A stretch of DNA of 43,888 nucleotides from Candidatus Methylacidiphilales bacterium (GCA_028713655.1 JAQTNW010000028.1:1-43888), one strand, 5' to 3'. Positions 25,127 through 34,804 are shown, numbered from the stretch's first letter. Notes: generated by a model from the letters alone, not told the origin. Program-made: numbers and translations.

Positions 25127-25987
25127 TTAGTTAAAAAAAGTGACCGGCACATTCCGTTCCGGCGCCAGATCCACCGTCCTCACCACTGCGCCCATCTGAT
25201 GGGCCTTGTCCATGATATATTGCAAACGCACAATTTGCTGGTCCAGGTAGCCCGTCCGGAATCGGATCTGCCCCTGGCTTTGCGTGCGAAGAATCAGGTA
25301 TCCCTTGCTCTGCACATAAATCTGCGTCAAATCCAGTTCGCTCCTCAGCGCGGAATAGTCCGCCAGCCTCAGCAGGTTGAGGGCGCTGATGATTTCATAA
25401 CGGTCGGTTTTTTGCCCCTCCTGGATCTGGTCGGATTCCACTCCCATCAGTTCCGGCAGCGGCTTCAACTTTTCCCCCGCTTTCGGCTTCATGATGTATC
25501 CCTGGGCATCGACATAATACACCGACACCGCAAGCTGGTTTCCCTCCCTGGAATACGGGCGGATGCGGGCAACCGGCTGGCGCTCTTCTATCGTGATCTT
25601 CAGCGTCGAGGGAAGCTGCCGCTCCACGCGGACCGATTCCACATACGACATCCGGGTCAAGCGCTCGCGGATCCCATCCAGATCCAGAGTCATCAGATTC
25701 TGCCCCAGTTCGATCCCCGAAGCCTGCAGCACCTCCGCCCGCGTCACAGCGCCCTGCACCTTGATATTGATTGTGCGCAGTTGAAAATCCTGGTTTTTGA
25801 AAAAGGCCGCATCAATCACGCGCTCGGACGCAAAATACGCCCCCGTTCCCACCACAGCGAGTATGGCAAACAGCGCGGAGAACAGTATCCCGCGCAAGTA
25901 CATCTTTTTCGACTGGCTGCGCTTTTGCACTTCCACATGCAGAATGTTCCGCCGCCCTCCCCGTCTCATTCCAAGGCGCCTGCTCAT
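25127..25987 (-). CDS. ftsQ: cell division protein FtsQ
   Basis: This is a 286-residue bitopic protein: a basic cytoplasmic N-terminus, one TM (GILFSALFAILAVVGTGAYF), then a POTRA domain (LRTINIKVQGAVTRAEVLQASGI...NLMTLDLDGIRERL) and the FtsQ beta domain (SYVESVRVERQLPSTLKITIEERQPVARI). FtsQ joins FtsB/FtsL in the divisome core. The start ATG overlaps the ddl stop (ATGA), so the two are coupled. Confidence 0.93.
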   Translation of the reverse strand: MSRRLGMRRGGRRNILHVEVQKRSQSKKMYLRGILFSALFAILAVVGTGAYFASERVIDAAFFKNQDFQLRTINIKVQGAVTRAEVLQASGIELGQNLMTLDLDGIRERLTRMSYVESVRVERQLPSTLKITIEERQPVARIRPYSREGNQLAVSVYYVDAQGYIMKPKAGEKLKPLPELMGVESDQIQEGQKTDRYEIISALNLLRLADYSALRSELDLTQIYVQSKGYLILRTQSQGQIRFRTGYLDQQIVRLQYIMDKAHQMGAVVRTVDLAPERNVPVTFFN

Positions 25988-26877
25988 GGCCGTTCCTCCA
26001 GCGAAAGGTTCAGGATTTTTTCACACAACTGCGCAAACCCGATTCCAGCCGCACGCGCCGCCTCGGGCAGCAGGCTGATTTCCGTCATGCCCGGGATGGT
26101 GTTGACCTCAAGCACCACAGGGCTGCCATCCGGCTTGATGATGACATCCACCCTTGAATAAACACGGCATCCCAGGGCCGCATGGGCCGCCAAAGCCGCT
26201 TCCTGAGCGGCCAGTGTGGTATTTTCATCAAACACCGCCGGGCAAATATGTTCCGTCATCCCGGCCGTGTATTTGTTCCTGTAATCAAAAAATCCGCTGT
26301 GCGGGCGTATCTCAACCAGAGGCAACGCCCGGTCTCCCAAAATGCCGACTGTCACTTCGCGGCCCTCGACCAGCTCTTCAGCCATCATGGGCTTGTCCAG
26401 CCTGGCGGAAGCCGCAACCGCAGGCGCCAACTCGCTCTCCAGCCTCACAATCGAGACGCCGACACTCGAACCTTCGGAAACGGGTTTCAGTACGCAGGGA
26501 ATCGGGCAGTGTTCCCCCGGCTTCCAGGGGCCGCCCCGGGGCGTCGGCACCCCGTGCTCATGGAACAATCTTTTCGTTTTCAGTTTATCAAACGCATTCT
26601 GGCAGGCGCGCGAACCCGATCCCGTGAAATTCAAACCTTCGCGCTCCAGGCGGGACTGGAGCTCCCCGTCCTCGCCAAAGGTGCCGTGCAGGCAGATATA
26701 GACAGCCAGCGCGCCGGCCTCGATTTTAAAGTCCCTCGCCGTGACGTCAATTTCACTGACTTTATACTGGAGCGAACTAAGGGCAGCCGCCACCGCCGCG
26801 CCGGTCCGCAGGGACACCTCCCGCTCGGCGGATATCCCGCCTTTCAAGAGTACGATCTTTTTGTTTCCAGCGTTCAT
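25984..26877 (-). CDS. ddl: D-alanine--D-alanine ligase
   Basis: This ATP-grasp ligase makes the D-Ala-D-Ala dipeptide for the stem peptide. Motifs seen are LLKGGISAEREVSLRTG (N-terminal substrate loop), CLHGTFGEDG, PCVLKPVSEGSSVGVSIV (ATP lysine), EELVEGREVTVGILG, and the metal-binding end VLEVNTIPGMTEISLLP. At 297 residues it is normal length. ATG 26877 is preceded by AGGTGAG; an in-frame GTG at 26886 overlapping the murCB stop is an alternative. It lies between murCB and ftsQ with overlapping ends. Confidence 0.95.
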   Translation of the reverse strand: MNAGNKKIVLLKGGISAEREVSLRTGAAVAAALSSLQYKVSEIDVTARDFKIEAGALAVYICLHGTFGEDGELQSRLEREGLNFTGSGSRACQNAFDKLKTKRLFHEHGVPTPRGGPWKPGEHCPIPCVLKPVSEGSSVGVSIVRLESELAPAVAASARLDKPMMAEELVEGREVTVGILGDRALPLVEIRPHSGFFDYRNKYTAGMTEHICPAVFDENTTLAAQEAALAAHAALGCRVYSRVDVIIKPDGSPVVLEVNTIPGMTEISLLPEAARAAGIGFAQLCEKILNLSLEERP

Positions 26878-26878
26878 T

Positions 26879-29170
26879 TCACTCACCTAACACAATCACT
26901 TCCAGTTCCAGATCGATTCCCCGCTCGGCCTTTGCTTTGCGCTTTACTGTCTCTATCAAACGAAGCACGTCCGAACCCGTTGCTTTACCATCATTCACAA
27001 TAAAATTGGCATGTACAGCAGAAATTCGAGCCCCTCCGCAACATGTGTCCTTCAGCCCCAGTTCATCAATCAGCCTGCCCGCCGGAATCTGTCCGGGATT
27101 TTTAAAGGTGCAGCCCGCGCTCGGCGCCGCAGGCTGCGAGCTCCACCGTTTTTGGCTGAACGAATTGAGGGTCTCGGCTATCGCAGCGCCCTCTTTTGGA
27201 ACCCCTTTCAACCAGGCCCCCAGGGCAATGCTGCTTTCCAAAAACGGCACGGAACGGTAACGAACGTCGATTTCCTCGCGCGGCGCCTCGCAAACCTTTC
27301 CTTCCGGGTTTAGATAACGGACCCGCTCCACCATTTCAAACAAGGAGGATTGCATGGCGCCCGCATTCATCCGCAAAGCGCCTCCAAGATTTCCCGGGAT
27401 GCCTTCCATGAATTCCAAGCCGCCCAGGCAGGCCTTCCTGGCCTCGTACACAATCTGCTTCAACCTGGCCCCCGCGCCGGCATAGATGCTTTCCCCTTCA
27501 ATCCGGATCCGGCTGAATTCAGGCCGCCCCAAATGGATGCACACCCCCCGGATCCCGTGGTCCAGCACCAGCAAATTACTCCCCCTTCCCACCAATGTCA
27601 CCGGTACGCCTTCCCTGCGGCAAAATACGGCCACTTTTGACAACACCGTTTCGTCCGAGGGCTCAAACCAAATCTGCGCCGGCCCGCCCACACGCAGCGT
27701 TGTGTGCCTGCTCATCGGCTCGTACGCTTTCAACACCGACTGCTCACCTGCCAGGCTGCCAATCATTTTGAACAAACGCAGGTCGCGCGACAGTTCTTCA
27801 GCCACTTCATGGATATTCCCGGCTCCCATCGTCAATACGCAGTCGCCCGGTTCCAAATTCACGCTCAGCTCGGTTTTTAAATCCTTCAAGGTCTCGGAAT
27901 AGGCGACACGGCCTCCCTCGCCCTGGCGTACCGCTTCCGCAAATGCCGGCCCGCTGACTCCTTCAATCGGGGCCTCGCCTGCGGAATAAATGTCGGTCAG
28001 GAAAACCCGGTCGGCGGCGGTGAATGCGCCTGCAAATTCGTTCTTCAAATGATACGAGCGCGAGTAGCGGTGGGGTTGGAATGCGGCCAAAATCCGCTTT
28101 TTCCCATAACTTCCTGCTGCTGCCAGCGTCGCGCGGATTTCCGACGGATGATGGGCGTAATCATCCACCACCATGTAGTCCTCGTCCGCATAAAGAATGT
28201 CAAAGCGCCGACCCGCTCCGCGCACCGATCCGAGCGCTTTACGGCAGGCGTCGAAATCCACGCCAGTCAGCCGGGCAAGCGCCAGCGCGCCCAGCGCATT
28301 GCTGATATTATGCCGGCCCGGCAGCGTCAAACGCAGTTCTCCAAGCTCAGTCCCGCGCTCACGCACCCTGAAAACGGAGCCTCCGGCTTCCAGCCGGATT
28401 CCATCCGCTTGATAGTCCGCCGCTTCGTTTATGGAATAGGTCACAATCCCGGGCAACTCGGAGGCCATCCGGCGGCAAACGGGATCATCCTTGCAAACGA
28501 CCACCTCGTCCTTCGCTTTCCGCGCCAACTGGACAAACGCATTCCGTATGTGTTCCAAATCGCCATAGTGATCCAGATGGTCTCCCTCAATATTCAGGAT
28601 CAGAACCGAGGAAGGGTCGTAGCAATCGAGGGTTCCATCGCTTTCATCCGCCTCAATGACCATCTCCCGCCCGCTTCCCCATGCCGCGCTGGACGGCAGC
28701 GAAGGCACGTCCGCGCCAATATAGTACCCGGGATCGCGCCCGTCGGATTTGAAGATTTGCGCCAGAAGCAACGCGGTGGTGGTCTTCCCATGCGTGCCGC
28801 TCACCACGTTCAATTTGCGGCCCCGGCACAATGCCGCCAGCATTTCCGCCCGCTTGAACTCCGGAATGCCGCGTTCAGCCGCGGCCTTGCGCTCGGCATT
28901 GTCAGGGCGGACGGCCGATGAATAAACCAGAGCCCTGGCCTTGCCCAGGTTCGCGTCCGCGTGTTCGTGGAAAAATTTGAGCCCGAGCTTTTCCATGTCG
29001 GGAATCTGGCTGCCTTTGCGAAGGTCGGACCCCGACACCGCACAGCCCCTGTCCAAAAGCAGCCGCGCGATACCTATCATTCCACTACCGGAAATTCCGG
29101 CCAGATGAAATGCCGCGCCCGGCTCTTCCAACAGCCGCGCCGCCTCGCTCACCTTGGAATCAGAGGACAT
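26879..29170 (-). CDS. murCB: MurC-MurB fusion: UDP-MurNAc--L-Ala ligase and UDP-GlcNAc enolpyruvyl reductase
   Basis: One frame of 763 residues carries two enzymes. Residues 1 to about 450 are MurC (FHLAGISGSGM, P-loop GTHGKTTT at 125-132, EADESDGTL, DDYAHHPSEIRATL). From about 455 it is MurB (RHTTLRVGGPAQIWFEP FAD region, GSNLLVLD, MEGIPGNLGGALRMNAGA, catalytic SAGCTFKNP). MurB reduces the enolpyruvyl group to give UDP-MurNAc; MurC then adds L-Ala. MurC-MurB fusions are known from Verrucomicrobia and Chlamydiae. ATG 29170 is chosen because GAGGAGG lies 6 bases upstream; it overlaps the end of murG by 11 bp. Confidence 0.97.
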   Translation of the reverse strand: MSSDSKVSEAARLLEEPGAAFHLAGISGSGMIGIARLLLDRGCAVSGSDLRKGSQIPDMEKLGLKFFHEHADANLGKARALVYSSAVRPDNAERKAAAERGIPEFKRAEMLAALCRGRKLNVVSGTHGKTTTALLLAQIFKSDGRDPGYYIGADVPSLPSSAAWGSGREMVIEADESDGTLDCYDPSSVLILNIEGDHLDHYGDLEHIRNAFVQLARKAKDEVVVCKDDPVCRRMASELPGIVTYSINEAADYQADGIRLEAGGSVFRVRERGTELGELRLTLPGRHNISNALGALALARLTGVDFDACRKALGSVRGAGRRFDILYADEDYMVVDDYAHHPSEIRATLAAAGSYGKKRILAAFQPHRYSRSYHLKNEFAGAFTAADRVFLTDIYSAGEAPIEGVSGPAFAEAVRQGEGGRVAYSETLKDLKTELSVNLEPGDCVLTMGAGNIHEVAEELSRDLRLFKMIGSLAGEQSVLKAYEPMSRHTTLRVGGPAQIWFEPSDETVLSKVAVFCRREGVPVTLVGRGSNLLVLDHGIRGVCIHLGRPEFSRIRIEGESIYAGAGARLKQIVYEARKACLGGLEFMEGIPGNLGGALRMNAGAMQSSLFEMVERVRYLNPEGKVCEAPREEIDVRYRSVPFLESSIALGAWLKGVPKEGAAIAETLNSFSQKRWSSQPAAPSAGCTFKNPGQIPAGRLIDELGLKDTCCGGARISAVHANFIVNDGKATGSDVLRLIETVKRKAKAERGIDLELEVIVLGE

Positions 29171-30245
29171 TCTGGACCTCCTCGGCCACCCTGCGGGCCG
29201 CATGAGGCGGATTCAGAAAACCCGCCTTCCCCGCCAGTTTCTCCAGCAGATTGCGGTTATTGAATAAAAGACAGGCTTCCTCGGCAAGCCGGCGTTCCGA
29301 TCCATTGCCCTCGTGCACAACCCTTGCTGCTCCGGCATCCGAGTAAATGGAGGCATTTTTCGACTGGTGATCCTCGGCCGCATGGGGGTAGGGAACCAGG
29401 ATTGAAGCCAGCCCAAAAAGGCTGATTTCTGCAAGCGAGGCCGCGCCCGAGCGTCCGATCACCAGATCCGCCGCACTGTATAAATTTTCCATCACGGAGC
29501 AAAACGGCAACACCGATGCCTCCAGGCTGTTGCGCCGATAATTGGCCTGCAACAACTCACATTCCTGCGGCCCGGTCAAATGGATGAATTGCACACGGTC
29601 CCGCAAATCTTCCCAGTAGGGCATCGCAAGAATCACCAGGCGATTCAAACCCTGCGCACCCTGGCTGCCCCCGATAATCCCGATGGTGAATTTACCCGGG
29701 TCCAAATCCCAGAAGGATGCGGCAGCCTTCCGCTCCACTCGCCGCAGAGAACTGCGCACAGGCGTTCCTGTCAGGACGGTCCTGCCTTCAGGAAGCCAGT
29801 CCCCGCATTCCGCAAAGCCCAACAAAACTTTGCCCGCCTTGCTGGAAAGCCAGCGCGTCACCTTGCCCGGTATGGCATTGGATTCATGAAGCAGGGTCGG
29901 GACCTTTGAACGCGAGGCGCTGAGGATCAGCGGCGCGCTGGTGAATCCGCCCATTCCAAGCACGGCCGCCAATTTCTCATTGCGAATTTCGGATGACGAC
30001 AACCGACAGGCTTCAAAAAATTTGGCGCCAAAGCGGAATATTTTCAAGCCGAGGCCCGGCCAGCCTATTGTCGGCAGCGGCACGCTTGGAAATTCCGGAT
30101 TGCGCGAAAGGATCTTGCGGTCGATGTCCTTCATCGAAACATACAACCGCACCTCGTGCCCCATGCCGGCCAGGATTTCCGCGACCGCCAGGCCGGGATA
30201 CAGGTGGCCTCCGGTCCCGCCGCATGCGATGCCAATTCTTGCCAT
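29160..30245 (-). CDS. murG: UDP-GlcNAc:lipid I transferase MurG
   Basis: MurG converts lipid I to lipid II on the cytoplasmic face of the membrane. The 361-residue product begins MARIGIACGGTGGHLYPGLA with the G-loop GGTGGH (9-14). It has the second Gly-rich loop GIIGGSQGAQGLN and the nucleotide-sugar-binding region DLVIGRSGAASLAEISLFGLASILVPYPHAAEDHQ. ATG 30245 gives the standard N-terminus; upstream in-frame codons overlap ftsW. It is coupled to ftsW (5 bp) upstream and to murCB (overlap) downstream. Confidence 0.96.
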   Translation of the reverse strand: MARIGIACGGTGGHLYPGLAVAEILAGMGHEVRLYVSMKDIDRKILSRNPEFPSVPLPTIGWPGLGLKIFRFGAKFFEACRLSSSEIRNEKLAAVLGMGGFTSAPLILSASRSKVPTLLHESNAIPGKVTRWLSSKAGKVLLGFAECGDWLPEGRTVLTGTPVRSSLRRVERKAAASFWDLDPGKFTIGIIGGSQGAQGLNRLVILAMPYWEDLRDRVQFIHLTGPQECELLQANYRRNSLEASVLPFCSVMENLYSAADLVIGRSGAASLAEISLFGLASILVPYPHAAEDHQSKNASIYSDAGAARVVHEGNGSERRLAEEACLLFNNRNLLEKLAGKAGFLNPPHAARRVAEEVQNVL

Positions 30246-30250
30246 ATCGC

Positions 30251-31399
30251 TTACATCCTCGCCGTCACAACCGGAGGCAAACAACCCCGGCTTTTCTTTT
30301 TTTCAAAAATCGCCTGGCTGTGGATGTTGAACAGGATTCCCACAAGCGCCAGGCAAAGCACCAAATTGGAACCGCCATAACTGATGAACGGCAGTCCGAT
30401 TCCCTTCGGAGGCATGAGGGACGTCACCACCGCCATGTTCATGGCCGCCTGCAGGCAGATGAGCGCCGTCGCGCCCACGCCCAGAAGCACCCCGGACGAA
30501 TCGGGCGCATGGCAGGAAATACACCCACCCGAAAGCGCCAACAAAAGGAAACACAACACCACGCTCAAGGTCACAATCAAACCGAGCTCCTCGCCGATGT
30601 TCGGAAAAATGAAATCCGTGTGCGCCTCCGGAAGGTAGCGCATCTTTTGCACCCCCTCGCCCAGCCCGAGCCCGCTCATGCCGCCGGAGCCGAACGCCAC
30701 CAGCGCATTCCATACCTGTCCGCCGCTGTCATTTTTATGCGCTTCCGGGTCCAAAAATGCCGTCAGCCGCTGGACACGTTGCGGAATCGTAAGGGCAATA
30801 AAAAGTATGACCAAAAAGCCCACCACCGGCAGAGGCGCTATATACTGCATGCGGGCGCCGGCAACAAACAACATCAGGAACACAATCACGATGAGCAATG
30901 CGCTGGTACCCAGGTCCTGCTGTAAAACGCACATGAGAACCACGGCGCACATGATTCCCAGCGGCGCCAGCATTCCCTTTACAAACTTCTGCGGATCGCC
31001 TTCTTTGACGCCGAACCACCAGGCGATCGAGGCAACCAGGGCCAGCTTCGCCAATTCCACCGGCTGAAGCCGGATTTGGGTAAATCCAAGCTGCAGCCAG
31101 CGGTAGGCGCCGTTGATTTTACCGGCCCCGATCCCCGGAAGGAAGCAGGCCCCCATGAGCAACAACGCCGCAATCAAACCGGCCCAGGCAAACCGCACCC
31201 AGTGATGATAATCCCACCGGGCCATCACTCCGCAGGCCAGGATTCCAACACCCAGAAAGGCCGCCTGGCGGATGACAAAATAATTCGGGTTGCCATGGTT
31301 GTGAGGCGCAAAAACGCTTACACTGGTCAATATGACCAGCCCAATCGAAATCAGGGCCAGGACCGACCCAAACAAAATGTAAGCGCTATTCCTCGACAT
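30251..31399 (-). CDS. ftsW: peptidoglycan glycosyltransferase FtsW
   Basis: This SEDS-family polymerase of septal peptidoglycan works with FtsI. The 382 residues form about ten TM helices. Signature segments are NGAYRWLQLGFTQIRLQPVELAKLA, LQQDLGTSALLIVIVF, PEAHTDFIFPNIGEELGLI and PPKGIGLPFISYGGSNLVLCL. The start is ATG 31399. Its position between the LysM gene and murG departs from the plain murD-ftsW-murG order only by the inserted LysM gene. Confidence 0.96.
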   Translation of the reverse strand: MSRNSAYILFGSVLALISIGLVILTSVSVFAPHNHGNPNYFVIRQAAFLGVGILACGVMARWDYHHWVRFAWAGLIAALLLMGACFLPGIGAGKINGAYRWLQLGFTQIRLQPVELAKLALVASIAWWFGVKEGDPQKFVKGMLAPLGIMCAVVLMCVLQQDLGTSALLIVIVFLMLFVAGARMQYIAPLPVVGFLVILFIALTIPQRVQRLTAFLDPEAHKNDSGGQVWNALVAFGSGGMSGLGLGEGVQKMRYLPEAHTDFIFPNIGEELGLIVTLSVVLCFLLLALSGGCISCHAPDSSGVLLGVGATALICLQAAMNMAVVTSLMPPKGIGLPFISYGGSNLVLCLALVGILFNIHSQAIFEKKKSRGCLPPVVTARM

Positions 31400-31402
31400 G
31401 GC

Positions 31403-32353
31403 TCAATCTTTTTTTGCCGGAATCATTGCGACATCCGTGTTCTGGATCACCGTCCGCGCAGGCTGCTCCACAGGGCTGGCGGTTTCACGCCCCGCCGCCG
31501 CGGGAACCTTGATCCGCATTCCAACCTTGAGCTTGGAAGGATCGCTGATCCCGTTCAGCTTGGCGATTTCCGCGGGCTTTGCCTTGAAGTTCTTCGCAAT
31601 TTTCCACAGGGTGTCGCCCTTCGCCACCTTGTAGCTCTTGTACCCGACGGTGCTGTTGGCCACGGCGGCGCGCGCCACATGCTCGGTCGTCCCTTTCGCC
31701 GCTGCCTCGGTTGGCGCGGACGCAGACGAGGCGCTCGCGCCCGGGATATTCAGCACCTGGCCGATCTTCAAATGGTCGGAAGACAGGTTGTTGCCGGTTT
31801 TCAAGGATGCCACGGTCACGCCATGTTTTTTGGCGATCTTGCTGAGCGAGTCGCCTTTTTGCACCGTATAACTTCCGCTTCCTTCCGTTGCCGGCGCCGG
31901 GGCTTCTGTGCGCGCCGTTTGTTCCACTGTATTGGCAGCCTGCACATGTTTCTGGGCCTTGCCCGGAGGCACGGCAGGCGGCTCCTGCGCCGCGTTATTC
32001 CAGATCGGATCGCTGGTGGAGGGCATGCTCATGCCGTTGGCCCCCGTTTCCTGCGGTGAATGCACCGGGGCGGCAGCGGCCTGCTGGTTTGCGGGCTGGT
32101 CCGTTTCAACGGTTGGCTGCTCGGCCGGGGCCGCAGGCGCGGATGGCGCGGTTGACGCCGCGTCCTGCGCATTCTCCGTCACGGCGGTTTCCGGGCTGGT
32201 TTTCTTTTCGCTATTTCCTCTTAACAAATGGTAGGCGCAGAAGCACACGATCACAACGATGTGCGCCGCCAGCACCCACAAGAATACCTTGGACAGCATC
32301 GGGCTGGCCGCGGTTTTTGGACTGCTTGGGTTGTTGTTCATTCCTTCGTTCAT
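31403..32353 (-). CDS. membrane-anchored protein with two LysM domains, inside the dcw cluster
   Basis: The 316-residue product has a short cytoplasmic N-terminus, one TM (VFLWVLAAHIVVIVCFCAYHLL, about 23-44), a Pro/Ala/Thr-rich periplasmic linker (50-160), and two LysM modules at about 161-205 (YTVQKGDSLSKIAKKHGV) and 240-284 (YKVAKGDTLWKIAKNFKA). LysM binds N-acetylglucosamine glycans such as peptidoglycan. There is no catalytic domain, so it may anchor or organise the divisome or wall synthases at nascent peptidoglycan. It lies 3 bp before ftsW and 24 bp after murD. No FtsB or FtsN is seen elsewhere in the cluster; a stand-in role is speculation. Confidence 0.9.
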   Translation of the reverse strand: MNEGMNNNPSSPKTAASPMLSKVFLWVLAAHIVVIVCFCAYHLLRGNSEKKTSPETAVTENAQDAASTAPSAPAAPAEQPTVETDQPANQQAAAAPVHSPQETGANGMSMPSTSDPIWNNAAQEPPAVPPGKAQKHVQAANTVEQTARTEAPAPATEGSGSYTVQKGDSLSKIAKKHGVTVASLKTGNNLSSDHLKIGQVLNIPGASASSASAPTEAAAKGTTEHVARAAVANSTVGYKSYKVAKGDTLWKIAKNFKAKPAEIAKLNGISDPSKLKVGMRIKVPAAAGRETASPVEQPARTVIQNTDVAMIPAKKD

Positions 32354-32377
32354 ATTTGTGTTTTCCTTCCGGTTGTT

Positions 32378-33700
32378 TCAAGCGAGCTGGTTGACCAGTT
32401 CCCTGAATAGTTGGCCTCTGTGTTCGAAATCCTTGAACATGTCGTAACTGGAGCAGCCCGGTGAAAGGAGCACCGTATCGCCCGGACGGGACAAGCGCCG
32501 GCCGGCTTGTACGGCTTCCTCGAGGCTGCCCGCGCGATGGCACCGCACATGCTGGCCCCAGGCCTGCACCAGTTTGCTTTGGGTTTCCCCGATCAAAACA
32601 GCTTCCTTCACTTTTTCCGACACCAGCTTCTTGATGGCACCAAAGTCAAAGCCCTTGTCCTTTCCCCCCGCAATCAGCACAACCGGCCGGGTCTGGCCCA
32701 GGAGCGCCTTTTCCAGCGCGTCGATATTGGTGGCCTTGGAGTCGTTCAAATACAGCACCCCTTCAAATTCACGCACCAGTTCGCAGCGGTGAGGAAGCGG
32801 TTGATAGGCGCGCAAAGCGTCCACTGCGGCCTCGCGCGGCACGCCGTAAATATCGCCCACGGCCAGCGCCGCAAGCTGGTTTTCCGCATTGTGCATTCCG
32901 CCCAGGCGCGTGGCGGATTGCTCGAGGATCTTTTCCTTCCCCGCGCAAAGCCAGCCGCCGGAAAATGTGTAATCGGCATCTGCGTGATACGCATTGATCG
33001 TGATCCGTTTTGCCTTCAGCTCAGGCAGATCGCAGTCCGGATTCACCACCGCAAAATCGTCCGCCGTCTGGTTCATGAAGATGCGGACCTTGGCCTGCCG
33101 GTATTCCTCGACTGATTTGTAGCGGTCCAGATGGTCCGGTGTCAGATTCAGATAGACCGCCACCTGGGGCCGGAAATCAACAATGGCCTCCAACTGGAAA
33201 GAACTGACCTCCAGCGTGATCACGTTGTAAAATTCGCCGCTGCGCACCACATCGGAAAACGGCTTCCCGATGTTTCCGCAAGCCTCGGTCCGGTGCCCGC
33301 CGGCTGTCAATACCGCCGCCACCAGTTCGGTGGTCGTGCTCTTTCCGTTGGTGCCGGTAATGGCGGCCACGGGAGCCTCGCAAAAGCGGTACGCCAGTTC
33401 CACCTCGCCGATGACGGGCGTATTCCCCCCCTTCAATTGTTTGACCAGCGGCATACTCGGATCAATGCCGGGTGAAAGCACCCCGAGGTCAAAACGGCAG
33501 GGCGTAAAGCCCGTCTTCTGCGTTTCCACCCGCACTCCGCTGGTTGCAAATTTCCGCACCAGTTGGTCAATCCGTTCGTTCAAATAATCGTCGCGTATAA
33601 TCACATTGGCTCCTTTCGATATCAAGAGTTCGGCGGCCGCACGGCCGCTTTCACCCAGACCCAAAACCACTACCTTTTTGTTCTTCAAATCCGCCTTCAC
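32378..33700 (-). CDS. murD: UDP-MurNAc-L-Ala--D-Glu ligase MurD
   Basis: MurD adds D-glutamate to UDP-MurNAc-L-Ala. The 440 residues show the Rossmann start VVVLGLGESGRAAAEL, P-loop GTNGKST (116-122), NLTPDHLDRYKSVEEY, YLNDSKATNIDALEKAL and LIAGGKDKGFDF, all MurD signatures. The start is a GTG at 33700 preceded by AAGGGCT, 6 bp after the mraY stop. Confidence 0.96.
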   Translation of the reverse strand: MKADLKNKKVVVLGLGESGRAAAELLISKGANVIIRDDYLNERIDQLVRKFATSGVRVETQKTGFTPCRFDLGVLSPGIDPSMPLVKQLKGGNTPVIGEVELAYRFCEAPVAAITGTNGKSTTTELVAAVLTAGGHRTEACGNIGKPFSDVVRSGEFYNVITLEVSSFQLEAIVDFRPQVAVYLNLTPDHLDRYKSVEEYRQAKVRIFMNQTADDFAVVNPDCDLPELKAKRITINAYHADADYTFSGGWLCAGKEKILEQSATRLGGMHNAENQLAALAVGDIYGVPREAAVDALRAYQPLPHRCELVREFEGVLYLNDSKATNIDALEKALLGQTRPVVLIAGGKDKGFDFGAIKKLVSEKVKEAVLIGETQSKLVQAWGQHVRCHRAGSLEEAVQAGRRLSRPGDTVLLSPGCSSYDMFKDFEHRGQLFRELVNQLA

Positions 33701-33706
33701 AGCCCT

Positions 33707-34804
33707 TCATCTCAACTTCAATGTCGCGAGCCCCAACAGGGCAAACACCAGGCCCAAAATCCAAAAGCGCACCACCACGGTGGATTCATTCCATCCCTTT
33801 AGCTCAAAATGATGGTGAAGCGGCGACATGGCAAAAATCCGCTTCCCTGTCAGCTTGAAAGACCCCACCTGCAGAATCACGGAAAGCGCTTCCATGACAA
33901 AAACGCCGCCGACAATCGCGAGCAAAAACTCCTGGTTGACGCAGATCGCCACAATTGCGAGCGCTCCGCCAATGGCCAGCGATCCGGTGTCGCCCATGAA
34001 AACTTTCGCGGGATGGCAGTTGTACCAGAGAAATCCGAGGCAGGAACCGGCCATGGCGGCGCAGACAACCGCCAGCTCCGAGACGCCGGGCGCGCGGGGC
34101 AAAAGCAGGTACGGCGTAAAATCCTTGTGGTCGCTTAAATAGGCAAAAATACCGAACACCGACGCCGCCGAGATCGCGCAACCCGACGCGAGCCCGTCCA
34201 GTCCATCCGTCAAATTGACCGCGTTGGACGATCCGACAATGACAAATCCGAAAAAGACAACCGCCGCCCATCCCATGTCCACAACCGTGACTTTGATGAA
34301 GGGCAGTTGCAGGTTGCGGGAAGCCTCGCGTGTCTCCGGATAATAAATCAGAAACACACTCACGGCTGTCGCCACCAGTACCTGCCACAAGAGCTTGTGC
34401 CGGCTTTTGATCCCGCCCGATGTCTTGCGCTTGATTTTCAGGTAATCGTCCATGAATCCAAGTACGCCTAACAATAAAGTGGGTATTAAGACGATCCAGA
34501 GGAAATGATTGTTCAGTTTGACCCATAGAAGCGAGGCAATCGTCCAGGTGATCAGGATCATCAGCCCTCCCATGGTCGGCGTCCCTTTCTTGCTTCCGTG
34601 CAGCTCGGCCAGTTTGTGGACCTCCTCCTTGCCGCGGATCGGCTGGCCCAGCTTGAGCCGCGTCAGCATGCGGATGACTGCGGGCCCGATCCAAAGCGTG
34701 GCCAGAAACGTTGTCAACGCCGCGGCCATGGCCCGGAACGAGACGTATTCAAAGATTCGGAACGGCCCGAACCAGTCCTTCAAATGACTCAGGAAATACA
34801 ACAT
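33707..34804 (-). CDS. mraY: phospho-MurNAc-pentapeptide transferase MraY
   Basis: MraY makes lipid I on undecaprenyl phosphate. The 365-residue polytopic protein has GTPTMGGLMIL, FMDDYLKIKRKTSGGIKSRHK (catalytic Asp pair), NAVNLTDGLDGLASG and FMGDTGSLAIGGALA, and ends MSPLHHHFELKGWNE. ATG 34804 follows a GGGGGG ribosome-binding stretch and overlaps the last codons of murF by 16 bp. The longer in-frame extension is antisense-free but lies entirely inside murF and adds no sensible sequence. Confidence 0.96.
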   Translation of the reverse strand: MLYFLSHLKDWFGPFRIFEYVSFRAMAAALTTFLATLWIGPAVIRMLTRLKLGQPIRGKEEVHKLAELHGSKKGTPTMGGLMILITWTIASLLWVKLNNHFLWIVLIPTLLLGVLGFMDDYLKIKRKTSGGIKSRHKLLWQVLVATAVSVFLIYYPETREASRNLQLPFIKVTVVDMGWAAVVFFGFVIVGSSNAVNLTDGLDGLASGCAISAASVFGIFAYLSDHKDFTPYLLLPRAPGVSELAVVCAAMAGSCLGFLWYNCHPAKVFMGDTGSLAIGGALAIVAICVNQEFLLAIVGGVFVMEALSVILQVGSFKLTGKRIFAMSPLHHHFELKGWNESTVVVRFWILGLVFALLGLATLKLR

